The translations under genes were made by a program, and so were the position numbers. The notes under the pieces are model-generated. The model made no database searches and was not told the DNA's origin. It worked only from the letters and a program-made list of their open reading frames with translations. Shown here piece by piece: positions 45,600-53,622 of a DNA stretch of 62,387 bases. Each line of letters begins with the position of its first letter. The first letter of the stretch is position 1. Location: positions 1-62,387 of the forward strand of contig CALLXF010000033.1 of NCBI GenBank assembly GCA_938015805.1. The letters are read 5' to 3'. The DNA is from an uncultured Saprospiraceae bacterium (GTDB lineage Bacteria; Bacteroidota; Bacteroidia; Chitinophagales; Saprospiraceae).

Positions 45600-46583
45600 C
45601 TAGTATTGTCCTAGGAGATCTAAAATTTCTTGTAATGTCTTTTCTTCCGGCACCATACTATCTTCATGGTTTGCAGTGATCGTAGTGCTTCTAGATGCAT
45701 AATGATAAGTTCCATCTAAAAATGCCGTGATAGAAATAAAATCTACATCATAACCTATAGGCATAGCTTCATAAGATTCACAAAACATCTTTTTATCTGC
45801 ATCTCCAAACAAACCAACAACACTATTTATATCTTTAAATATGGCAAACATGATCGTATTCTGATTAGTATAATTATCAGGTAGTGCGACGCATACACTT
45901 GTAAGTTGATCCGCAGGAATATCTAGAAAACGATCACAGTTTATCCAAGCTAGACGATCAGAAAGAAACTCATACCCTAAGCCCTCCGTTACTATATTAG
46001 AATCTAATAATTCCCATTCCGATGCCATTACGTTATTCCATGTATTAGGATTATTATCTGCTTCCAACCAGAAAAAATTTTCACTATCGACTACACCCCA
46101 GAATAACTCCATATCATCCACAGGATTATCCGCTTCAGTCCTTACATTAATAGATTTTCCATTAGCTAATCTTAATTCGTTTTCACCACTTAAATCAGTC
46201 ACAGAAAAATAAAATACACCACCAGTTTCTATAATTTGATCACTAGTTACAGTAGGCTTATTATATAAGACGATCGAACCTTTGTCTTTTAATTCGACGT
46301 AAGTAAAAAGAATATCTGTGTTACTCACGATATTTCCTGAAGCATCCTCAAAAGCCGAACCTGGAATATCTATAATGGTTTCTAACTCAGTAATAATTCT
46401 TATTCCGTCATTTGCGTTTACTGTTACAGTCTGTTCCTTTGTCTGTACCTTATCAAAAAATAGATCTATATCACCCGCTTTCTGAGTAACCATAAAATAG
46501 TTGTCATCAGTATAACAGCCAGATACCATTAAGAAGATTGCCACAAAAGGTATCCATTTAAATATTATCTTTTTTACATTCAT
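45600..46583 (-). CDS. Lipoprotein of the sigma-factor operon, function unknown
   Basis: A 327-residue predicted lipoprotein (lipobox FLMVSGC, Cys23). After a short linker comes a beta-rich region with IRIITELETIIDIPGSAFED (about 61-80) and TGGVFYFSVTDLSGENELRL (about 120), in the pattern of Bacteroidota lipoproteins that carry an Ig/ZU5-like fold. The C-terminal ~150 residues (WLEADNNPNTWNNV, LAWINCDRFLDIPADQLTSV) have no recognised fold. It follows the TM-barrel gene by 52 bp and ends the operon at a strong terminator. It may be an outer-membrane partner of that barrel. Confidence 0.75.
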   Translation of the reverse strand: MNVKKIIFKWIPFVAIFLMVSGCYTDDNYFMVTQKAGDIDLFFDKVQTKEQTVTVNANDGIRIITELETIIDIPGSAFEDASGNIVSNTDILFTYVELKDKGSIVLYNKPTVTSDQIIETGGVFYFSVTDLSGENELRLANGKSINVRTEADNPVDDMELFWGVVDSENFFWLEADNNPNTWNNVMASEWELLDSNIVTEGLGYEFLSDRLAWINCDRFLDIPADQLTSVCVALPDNYTNQNTIMFAIFKDINSVVGLFGDADKKMFCESYEAMPIGYDVDFISITAFLDGTYHYASRSTTITANHEDSMVPEEKTLQEILDLLGQY

Positions 46584-46635
46584 AATTTTCTCTATTTAAC
46601 AGATTCTATTAGTTTACAATTCGCTGCTTTGATTT

Positions 46636-48228
46636 CTAAAATCTATATCTAATTCCTGTATGTAGTCCTACTGTAACAAATCGATGATTAAGAGGATAAC
46701 TATTTAAACTCATGGACTGGCTGTAATATCGGACACTCGGTTCCATAAAGATATCGATACCTTCTACCCAATGATACATCATTCCTAAACTCCCAAAAAA
46801 ACTAATTCCCACGCTATTTTTGTAAGCTCTATAATGATTATCTTCAGAAGAAGAAAACCAGTTACGTGTGCCAGTAGGATCTATAAACATTCCTCGTTGC
46901 TCGGAAGTTATGTTTACATATATACCTGCATTAGCTGATAATGAAAACTTATTCCCTGAATATTTCTCAAATCCTATCAGTATCGGAATATCTAAAGATT
47001 TATAGGAGTTAGCTATGTTAAATACATCACTTCCAAATTCTGAATATGTTTGAACCCCAATAGTATCTCCATTTTGATCAATGTCTTCTATAGTAATGAC
47101 TCTTTCTGTTTCTGGATCTACCCACGAAAACTTTTCGTTAATCTGAGAATAATTCATTCCTATTTTAAAGGATAATCCGCTAGGTGTGAGAAACAATAAA
47201 CGCCCACCCAGACTATATGACATTCTTGAGCTTTCTGTATTCTCTCTGGTCTGTTGATGAACAACAGTGAGTGAGTCTCTAGATTTTGCAGTCAGTGCAC
47301 TCATAGCAAACTCAGGTGCTCCATAAACTTCCAGATACAAACCTAGTTTTTCGTTTACCCACGATGGACAATCTGTCGCTGCCGCAGGTATCATTACTTC
47401 TAACTCAAAAATTTCTTTGTCTCTATTCGACTCTATATAAGTAGACTCTGTGTAGTAAGTAATGGAGCTTAAGTCCTGTACCGGATTAATATATCTAGAA
47501 AGCGAATTACTAAGACTTGCACTTTCTAAAACATCATCTACGTTTTCTAATTCTCCTGTACTTGTTTTAGTATCTATTTCTAAATCTTTTTTAGTTTTCT
47601 GACTAGCATTATTTCTTCCCAAAAGTGGCTGAGAAAACGTAATCGAATTTCTTCTTAATGATTTTCGCTTAGATCTAGCAATCTCAAGTACAGCATCGTT
47701 TTTGGATAAGCGATTACTATTGATATTATTCTTATTTGCCGATGATTTATTTTCACTACTAGCCGCAGTAAAATCTGATAATGAATTTTCATTGGCTTTA
47801 GCCTCTAAGCCCTTAGATTGCTTAGCCACACTATTATACTCTTTTAGAGATTTACTCTGATCTGAAAGCTGTACACCTTCATTTTTAAAATTATTCTTTA
47901 TCTCTACTTTCTTAGGATCACTTGCTGCCTGATTAGAGTACGCATTATCTTGCTTGTCAGCCAATGGAGAATACTCCTCTGTAGATAATATATCAGATGG
48001 ATGGGTAGCTGTATCTGCTGTAGAAATAGTAGCTTTTGTATCATACATATTCCATACAAGCACAGATATCAATGCTATTGCTACGAATGCAATAGGTAAA
48101 ATAAACAACGCTCTGTTTTTCTTGCGAGGATTAATCTCCTTATCTATTGCATCCCACATCCCAGAAGGGTAGGGACTCTCATGCTGCTCCAGCTTTGATT
48201 TAAATAAATGGTCAAAGTCCTTATTCAT
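46636..48228 (-). CDS. Protein with N-terminal membrane helix and C-terminal outer-membrane barrel
   Basis: A 530-residue protein whose start overlaps the sigma factor gene by 4 bp. A ~39-residue head with PSGMWDAIDKEI (21-32) precedes one strongly hydrophobic helix at 40-61 (LFILPIAFVAIALISVLVW) with Arg/Lys on its N side, as for an inner-membrane helix with the head in the cytoplasm. About 230 residues follow that are Ser-, Asn- and Lys-rich and look disordered. From about 290 to the end the pattern is an outer-membrane beta barrel (GLYLEVYGAPEFAMSAL, GRLLFLTPSGLSFKIGMNYS, VRYYSQSMSL, closing GLHTGIRYRF). This could be an anti-sigma factor fused to its outer-membrane sensor; the role is inferred. 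Confidence 0.75.
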   Translation of the reverse strand: MNKDFDHLFKSKLEQHESPYPSGMWDAIDKEINPRKKNRALFILPIAFVAIALISVLVWNMYDTKATISTADTATHPSDILSTEEYSPLADKQDNAYSNQAASDPKKVEIKNNFKNEGVQLSDQSKSLKEYNSVAKQSKGLEAKANENSLSDFTAASSENKSSANKNNINSNRLSKNDAVLEIARSKRKSLRRNSITFSQPLLGRNNASQKTKKDLEIDTKTSTGELENVDDVLESASLSNSLSRYINPVQDLSSITYYTESTYIESNRDKEIFELEVMIPAAATDCPSWVNEKLGLYLEVYGAPEFAMSALTAKSRDSLTVVHQQTRENTESSRMSYSLGGRLLFLTPSGLSFKIGMNYSQINEKFSWVDPETERVITIEDIDQNGDTIGVQTYSEFGSDVFNIANSYKSLDIPILIGFEKYSGNKFSLSANAGIYVNITSEQRGMFIDPTGTRNWFSSSEDNHYRAYKNSVGISFFGSLGMMYHWVEGIDIFMEPSVRYYSQSMSLNSYPLNHRFVTVGLHTGIRYRF

Positions 48229-48842
48229 ACTGCAATCTTTTGACTTTCTAAAATTTTATTTTGAAGAATTCTTCTTGCTTTTACTAACTGAGATCTAGAA
48301 GTACTCTCTCCTATATTTAGGGTTTCTCCGATTTCCTTATGACTGTATCCTTCTATGACGTACATATTAAAAACGATACGATATCCTTCTGGTAGTTCTT
48401 CCACCATAAGGAGTAATTCGTCTGCACTCATTTTTGCAAAGACAGTCTCGTCTACAGAATTATCATAATGATCTGCAATTCCGATCTCTTCGTTTTTAAA
48501 TGATTTTCTGGAAACTTTTTTAAGAGCTGTATTGATCATAATACGCCTAACCCAACCTTCAAAAGATCCTTCGTGAGAGAATTTTTCAAGATGGTTAAAC
48601 ATTTTTATGAAACCCTCCTGCATCATATCCTGAGCCTCTAAGTGATGACGAGCATATCTACGACATACAGTCATCATTTTAGGAGCTAAGAGCTCAAATA
48701 GATCTTTCTGGCAATTTCTATCGCCTTTAAGACATCCACTTATGAGATCTTTTTCGTTCAAGCTATTTGGTATTAGCGGTGACACCTCAGTTCTTAGTTG
48801 TTTTGTAACTAAGATTCCCTTATTAGATAAAACGCTGCTCAA
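48225..48842 (-). CDS. ECF-type RNA polymerase sigma factor
   Basis: A 205-residue sigma-70 family regulator with only regions 2 and 4. Region 2 covers about 40-105 (FELLAPKMMTVCRRYARH, AQDMMQEGFIKMFNHLEKF, FEGWVRRIMINTALKK). Region 4 is at about 140-195 (ELPEGYRIVFNMYVIEGYS, HKEIGETLNIGESTSRSQLVKAR), the helix-turn-helix for the -35-like element. The first ~28 residues are extra and may be a wrong start. It lies 12 bp after the apolipoprotein-like gene and overlaps the TM-barrel gene by 4 bp, so one operon is certain by spacing. The target promoters are unknown. Confidence 0.92.
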   Translation of the reverse strand: MSSVLSNKGILVTKQLRTEVSPLIPNSLNEKDLISGCLKGDRNCQKDLFELLAPKMMTVCRRYARHHLEAQDMMQEGFIKMFNHLEKFSHEGSFEGWVRRIMINTALKKVSRKSFKNEEIGIADHYDNSVDETVFAKMSADELLLMVEELPEGYRIVFNMYVIEGYSHKEIGETLNIGESTSRSQLVKARRILQNKILESQKIAV

Positions 48843-48854
48843 CTTTAAATTTAA

Positions 48855-49595
48855 TTATTCGTCCTCTATAATAGCATCATCGATCAGCTCATTACCATCA
48901 CCATCAAGGTCAGTAAAACCTGCAGCCTTAGCTGGATCTTTTAGTTCTTTTTCTATATTCTCTTGGACGGTAATTTTGCCTTCAGAAAAAGCTGCATGAT
49001 CTCCATCTGCAAACTTATCCGCTTTATCAAAAAAACTATCAGTTCCCTCTAGTAATGATCCTTCAGCATTTAGATCATGCTCAGCAAATTCGCCTTGATG
49101 TTTTTTAGCTTCTTCAGCATGGAAAGCTTCTGCTTTTTCCATTGTTTCATCTAGCTTTTCTCCCAGTTTCCCTGTAACTTCCTGCGCTTTTTCTACCAGC
49201 TTGTCTTTTACGTCCAGTACTTTTGAACCTACTGACTCTGATACCTCTCCAAATTTTTCGGTCATCTCACCACCCTTATCCAGAACTTTTTCTCCTACAG
49301 ATTCTGTAAAACTTCCTGCTTTTTGTACCATCTCATTTTCGCCCAAAGTCTCTGTGATCGATTCGAGACTATCTTTACCTTGGTCTATAATCTCACTCCC
49401 TTTTTCAAAAATAGCATCTCTTAAACCTGTAGCAGTTTCTGTAATCGTGCCTGATACATCTCCCACCATATCAGCACTTTTATCTATTATTTCACCACCT
49501 TTATCTTTTGCATAATCCACTGTTTTATCTGCGGCGGATTTAGCAATGGATTTTTTTACAAAAAGAAGTTTTTTAATTTCGGATAAGAATCCCAT
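48855..49595 (-). CDS. Apolipoprotein-like amphipathic helical protein with EF-hand-like end
   Basis: A 246-residue protein without signal peptide, rich in Lys, Glu, Ala, Gly and Thr. Residues ~15-165 are amphipathic helix repeats, with TESVGEKVLDKGG and SESVGSKVLDVKD as visible units, of the kind found in YtxH and apolipoprotein-like bacterial proteins that bind membranes. The C-terminal ~20 residues include TDLDGDGNELIDD, a loop with the DxDGDG spacing of EF-hand or dockerin calcium sites, then an acidic tail. It is the first gene of the sigma operon. Function unknown; a stress or envelope role is guessed. Confidence 0.7.
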   Translation of the reverse strand: MGFLSEIKKLLFVKKSIAKSAADKTVDYAKDKGGEIIDKSADMVGDVSGTITETATGLRDAIFEKGSEIIDQGKDSLESITETLGENEMVQKAGSFTESVGEKVLDKGGEMTEKFGEVSESVGSKVLDVKDKLVEKAQEVTGKLGEKLDETMEKAEAFHAEEAKKHQGEFAEHDLNAEGSLLEGTDSFFDKADKFADGDHAAFSEGKITVQENIEKELKDPAKAAGFTDLDGDGNELIDDAIIEDE

Positions 49596-49627
49596 GTTTT
49601 GATTTTTTAAGTAAGAAAATTGATCAA

Positions 49628-49635
49628 TAAAAGTA
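49628..49635 (-). promoter_or_regulatory. Possible -7 box for the sigma-factor operon
   Basis: On the minus strand TACTTTTA is one base from TAnnTTTG, 32 bp upstream of the first gene of the operon. No -33 box at the expected distance, so this is weak. Confidence 0.3.
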
Positions 49636-49645
49636 AAGTATAATT

Positions 49646-50593
49646 ATGGCAAGTTCTAGTATTTATAGCACACTTCACGAAAAACTAGAAGAGTTTAAAT
49701 CTTTAGAAATAGTAGAGCGACACTTAAAAACAACGGGATCTTCCTTAAAAGCTGCTTATAGTGCACTAAAGAAATTAGAAAAACAGCTCGATAAAGAGAA
49801 TAGAGATATAGAAAAACTTGAAAAACTATCAGTTAAGAAGCTGTTCCACAAGGTGTTAGGTAATCAGGAGGAGCAATTAGAAAAAGAACGTCAGGACTTT
49901 TTAGAGGTCTCTTTAAAATATAATGAGCATAAAAAAACAATAGAGTTGCTAGAGTTTGAGATGGACGTTCTAGAAGGCAAAAGCGAAAACCTACCAATAT
50001 TAAAGAGAGAAATAGAACGACTAAAAAAACTCAGAGAAAAAGAACTTTTAAAATCTAAAGGAAAATTAGGGAAGGAACTAAGAGCTATAGTTCAGCAATC
50101 AGATGATTTAGTGATGGGACTTAGGGAATATGATGAGGCCATTATCGTAGGAAAAGATATTCTAGAACATTTTGCTGCGGTGCTAAAGTATTTAAAACAA
50201 GCAAAAGATTGGGGAGCATGGAAGATGGCGGGTGGTCGTAATATGTCTTCTCATAATCAGCGTAATGCCATAGACAGAGCAAGACAGCTTATCTATAAAA
50301 CCCAACATTTACTAAACATTCTTAAAAAGGAACTACAGGATATTAATGTTTATGATTTTGACACTTCCTTAAACAGTGAACAACTAGACAGCTTTACTAA
50401 AATATTCTTTGATAATTTAATCACGGACTGGATCATACAAAAGAAAATAAAAAATACATCTGCCGAGATAAGAAGTGTATACGATAGAATTAAACGTTTA
50501 ATGTCCTATCTAAAAACCGAAAAAAAGAAAATGAAAAATGCTTTAGCTTTATTAGAATCTAGGAGACAGGAAATAATAATAACTAATAAATAG
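49646..50593 (+). CDS. Coiled-coil protein, function unknown
   Basis: A 315-residue cytoplasmic protein, almost all helical and highly charged. A long coiled coil covers about 30-150 (LKAAYSALKKLEKQLDKEN, EEQLEKERQDFLEVSLKY, LKREIERLKKLREKELLK). The C-terminal half has a more globular helical pattern (AKDWGAWKMAGGRNMSSHN at about 190, FDNLITDWIIQKKI). No known family or motif is recognised. It diverges from the sigma operon across 50 bp, and the Tas-like gene follows 43 bp later, so any link is by position only. Confidence 0.7.
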   Translation: MASSSIYSTLHEKLEEFKSLEIVERHLKTTGSSLKAAYSALKKLEKQLDKENRDIEKLEKLSVKKLFHKVLGNQEEQLEKERQDFLEVSLKYNEHKKTIELLEFEMDVLEGKSENLPILKREIERLKKLREKELLKSKGKLGKELRAIVQQSDDLVMGLREYDEAIIVGKDILEHFAAVLKYLKQAKDWGAWKMAGGRNMSSHNQRNAIDRARQLIYKTQHLLNILKKELQDINVYDFDTSLNSEQLDSFTKIFFDNLITDWIIQKKIKNTSAEIRSVYDRIKRLMSYLKTEKKKMKNALALLESRRQEIIITNK

Positions 50594-50636
50594 ATTAGCT
50601 TTAATCTAAATCATTAAGATCATATAAGAAAGAAAA

Positions 50637-51680
50637 ATGAGATATAGATCCTTAGGGAATACAGATCTAAAAGTCAGTATTATCTGTTTAGGTACCATGA
50701 CTTATGGCGAACAAAATACAGAAAAAGAAGCCCATGAGCAGATTAATTTTGCCCTAGAAAAAGGGGTTAATTTTTTAGATACCGCAGAGATGTATGCCGT
50801 ACCTAGCAATAAAAATTCTCAAGGTAAAACAGAAGAATGTATCGGATCATGGATTTCTAAAAACCATCATAAACGCCAGGACATCATTATAGCGACTAAA
50901 GTTACTGGGCCCTCACCAGGACTTCAGTACATCTCTGATATTCCATTAGGCTTTTCTAAAGCGAGAATATTAGAAGCCGTAGATAAAAGTCTCGAGAGGC
51001 TGCATACGGATTATATAGATCTCTATCAGCTACATTGGCCGGAGCGAAAATCTAATATGTTTGGGCAAAGAGATTATAAACATTATGGTGGATGGGAAAA
51101 TAATTTTGAGAAAATTATAGACACACTCGAGGAATTAAAAAAGTCAGGAAAAATACGTCATTACGGATTATCCAATGAGACGTCTTGGGGAGTTATGAAG
51201 AATCAGGCTTACGCCGAAAGTAAACAAGCCCATGGTTATATATCTATCCAAAATGCTTATAATTTACTAAACAGGACTTTCGAAATAAACCTGGCAGAGG
51301 TATCTATTAGAGAAGGCATTCCATTACTTGCTTATTCGCCTTTAGGCATGGGTATGCTCAGTGGAAAATACCATCAACAAGATTTAAATTTTGAAAATAG
51401 ATTATTAAAATATAAAGCTCGATTTCCAAGATATCATGGAAAACATGTTTTTGAAACGGCGGGCAAATATGTGAAGTTAGCACGAGAAATAGGAATAAGT
51501 CCGACTCAGATGGCTCTAGCTTTTGTAAATGATCGTCCTTTTATATGCAGTAATATTATCGGTGCTACTACTATCAACCAATTAAAAGAAAACATAGAAA
51601 GCGTAGATGTAAAACTGGACAAATCAGTCTTAGAGCAAATCGATATAATACATAATACAAACCCTAATCCAGCACCGTAA
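50637..51680 (+). CDS. tas: Aldo/keto reductase, Tas-like
   Basis: A 347-residue NADPH-dependent aldo/keto reductase; the TIM-barrel opens MRYRSLGNTDLKVSIICLG. Catalytic residues are visible: Asp48 and Tyr53 in FLDTAEMYAVP, Lys88 in IIIATKVTG, His133 in LYQLHWPER. RHYGLSNETSWGVMK and PLLAYSPLGMGMLSGKY are also typical. Length and the long loop after DTAEMYAVP fit E. coli Tas, a paralogue linked to ketone or tyrosine-auxotrophy suppression; substrate here is unknown. The next gene starts 2 bp after its stop, so they are probably coupled. Confidence 0.9.
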   Translation: MRYRSLGNTDLKVSIICLGTMTYGEQNTEKEAHEQINFALEKGVNFLDTAEMYAVPSNKNSQGKTEECIGSWISKNHHKRQDIIIATKVTGPSPGLQYISDIPLGFSKARILEAVDKSLERLHTDYIDLYQLHWPERKSNMFGQRDYKHYGGWENNFEKIIDTLEELKKSGKIRHYGLSNETSWGVMKNQAYAESKQAHGYISIQNAYNLLNRTFEINLAEVSIREGIPLLAYSPLGMGMLSGKYHQQDLNFENRLLKYKARFPRYHGKHVFETAGKYVKLAREIGISPTQMALAFVNDRPFICSNIIGATTINQLKENIESVDVKLDKSVLEQIDIIHNTNPNPAP

Positions 51681-51682
51681 TC

Positions 51683-52786
51683 ATGAGAGTTTTTATTATA
51701 CTCTGCCTTGTTTCTATTTTAATCGTCAGTTGCTCTAGTCCTTCTAAACTTTACAAGAAAGGGAACTATCGAAAGGCTTACAGCAAAGCACTGAGTAATT
51801 TAAAAAAGGGAAGTAAAGATCGTAGTGATAAACAAATTTTAGATAAGTCCTACAACGAAATTATTAAAGAAGATCTAAATGATATAGATGATTTACTCGC
51901 TACTGCTATGATAGAAGACCAGGTAGAAGCATACGATATTTATGACGAAATTATATTAAGACACGAAGGAGGAAAAAAGTTTTTATCCGATGATTACAAA
52001 AGCGATGTAGAAACTTACGTTACGACCAGAGATTTACTAGGAGATGATATTTACACGGAGTTTAAAGAGAGGGGTATAAAAAAACTAAATAGAGCAGTAA
52101 ATAATGGAGATAAATACCTGGCTCAAGAATCCTATTATGATCTAGAGGGTGCATATCATTTTTCCAATGGACTGGAAGAAGAATTAGATTCTTTAATGGA
52201 ACAAGCATTAATCTCAGGCTTAGTAACCTACAATATCAATGTCAATATGTTTTCTTACCAGCATTCGTGGGAAGTGGATAGACAGTTTTCCGCTGTCTCT
52301 AATCAAAAAAGTAACCTGTTTAGACAGGTTAATTATAAAAATCTTGTTCAAAACATAGATTGCCAGCTAAACATCAATTTTGATAACATCAGACAAACGG
52401 AGACTAATGGTTGGTCTGACCAAAATTACACAGAGCAAGTACAAGACGGTTTTGATACGGTCACCGATACTTCTGGTATAGTATCCCAAGTACCTCGCTA
52501 CATAACAGTAAGTGCTTCCGTTCGTACGAATAGAATAACGCGTATTTCTCAATGGTACGCCCACACCGCTTTAATCCCTTACGGTGATTATTGTAATCTA
52601 AATGTTACCCCATTAGATGCCCAGTATACAGAAAATTTTGAAACCTATGAGATATCTGGAGATACACGAGCAGTCCCAGCTCGATATTTAAATGGAATAT
52701 CGTCTAATAGATTTCAGACCGATGACGAGATTAGAAGATTATTATTACAGGACTTATACAATGATTTACTAAGGATATTCCCATAG
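51683..52786 (+). CDS. Lipoprotein, function unknown
   Basis: A 367-residue predicted lipoprotein with lipobox SILIVSC (Cys17). The first ~170 residues are helical and may contain TPR-like pairs (LYKKGNYRKAYSKALSNLKK). The last ~180 are beta-rich (RYITVSASVRTNRITRISQW, AHTALIPYGDYCNLNVTPL) and end with a helix (IRRLLLQDLYNDLLRIFP). This two-part layout is common in Bacteroidota lipoproteins, none with a known role. It follows the Tas-like gene directly and precedes a helical hypothetical gene by 62 bp. Confidence 0.7.
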   Translation: MRVFIILCLVSILIVSCSSPSKLYKKGNYRKAYSKALSNLKKGSKDRSDKQILDKSYNEIIKEDLNDIDDLLATAMIEDQVEAYDIYDEIILRHEGGKKFLSDDYKSDVETYVTTRDLLGDDIYTEFKERGIKKLNRAVNNGDKYLAQESYYDLEGAYHFSNGLEEELDSLMEQALISGLVTYNINVNMFSYQHSWEVDRQFSAVSNQKSNLFRQVNYKNLVQNIDCQLNINFDNIRQTETNGWSDQNYTEQVQDGFDTVTDTSGIVSQVPRYITVSASVRTNRITRISQWYAHTALIPYGDYCNLNVTPLDAQYTENFETYEISGDTRAVPARYLNGISSNRFQTDDEIRRLLLQDLYNDLLRIFP

Positions 52787-52848
52787 ATCCTAAGAACCCT
52801 TAGAGATATATCCACGTCTTAAATATTAGAAGACAGATTATTAATTAT

Positions 52849-53619
52849 ATGAATAAAGAACTAAGCCAAAAAATAGATGATCTTTTTATATATCGCAAGT
52901 TTCCGGAATTATTAGAACAAGTAGGGGAGCGGTACGCTGAGCATCCACTGATAGATAAATTAAAAAGATTACAAGAATCTATTTATTACCTAGATCATCA
53001 TTTAGAAACAAATTGGAATGTCCAACCAAAAGATTTAAAACCATACTGGAAAGATATTTATGCTAGTCTAATGGCCCTAGGAATCCGTAAAAAAAATCAT
53101 CACGATTATTGCAAACTGATTTATAAATACCAAAAGCACGAACTATATCTCAGAGAAAATAAACTCCCAACTCGTTTTAACATGGAGTTCTATTATTACT
53201 TTAAGTCTTGTGATGTAAAACTATTACGTCGTGTAATTTATGATTGTTTTCCTCAGCTAAATTCTCGATACACCTTAGCAGACTGGAGATATTTTGATCT
53301 GATAACTGAGGTAAATGACGATGTAGAAGATGTCTTTGAAGATCAGACCACAATCAATGGTAATTATTTTCTGATCTCATATCTCACTGAGTCTAAATCT
53401 AAGGCTCTAAAATCATTTACCCAATTTATAAAACTGATAAGCGAGAAAGATAAAGCTAGAAAATCAAAGTCCGGAGAAAATTATAAATGGATCAGTAAAT
53501 TCACTCAGGCCGAGATTAAAGAAACTAAATCATTATTGAAAACTAATTACGCCTCACTAAATAAAAACCTAGATAAACCGACAAAACTAGAGGTGCATCT
53601 TGCAGCTAAGATTCGTTAA
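52849..53619 (+). CDS. Helical hypothetical protein
   Basis: A 256-residue cytoplasmic protein, no signal peptide and no membrane helix. It is rich in Lys, Tyr, Asp and Leu, with conserved-looking stretches LETNWNVQPKDLKPYWKDIY at about 44-63 and FNMEFYYYFKSCDVKLLRR near 105-123. No family or catalytic motif is recognised. Its stop is only 3 bp from the stop of the convergent nuclease gene, so the two transcripts overlap in their ends. It may be cotranscribed with the upstream lipoprotein. Confidence 0.6.
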   Translation: MNKELSQKIDDLFIYRKFPELLEQVGERYAEHPLIDKLKRLQESIYYLDHHLETNWNVQPKDLKPYWKDIYASLMALGIRKKNHHDYCKLIYKYQKHELYLRENKLPTRFNMEFYYYFKSCDVKLLRRVIYDCFPQLNSRYTLADWRYFDLITEVNDDVEDVFEDQTTINGNYFLISYLTESKSKALKSFTQFIKLISEKDKARKSKSGENYKWISKFTQAEIKETKSLLKTNYASLNKNLDKPTKLEVHLAAKIR

Positions 53620-53622
53620 TCT

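Noticed and set aside
49201-49515. A plus-strand frame rich in Ser, Pro and Phe
   Set aside because: It is the complement of the Lys/Glu/Gly repeat gene on the minus strand.
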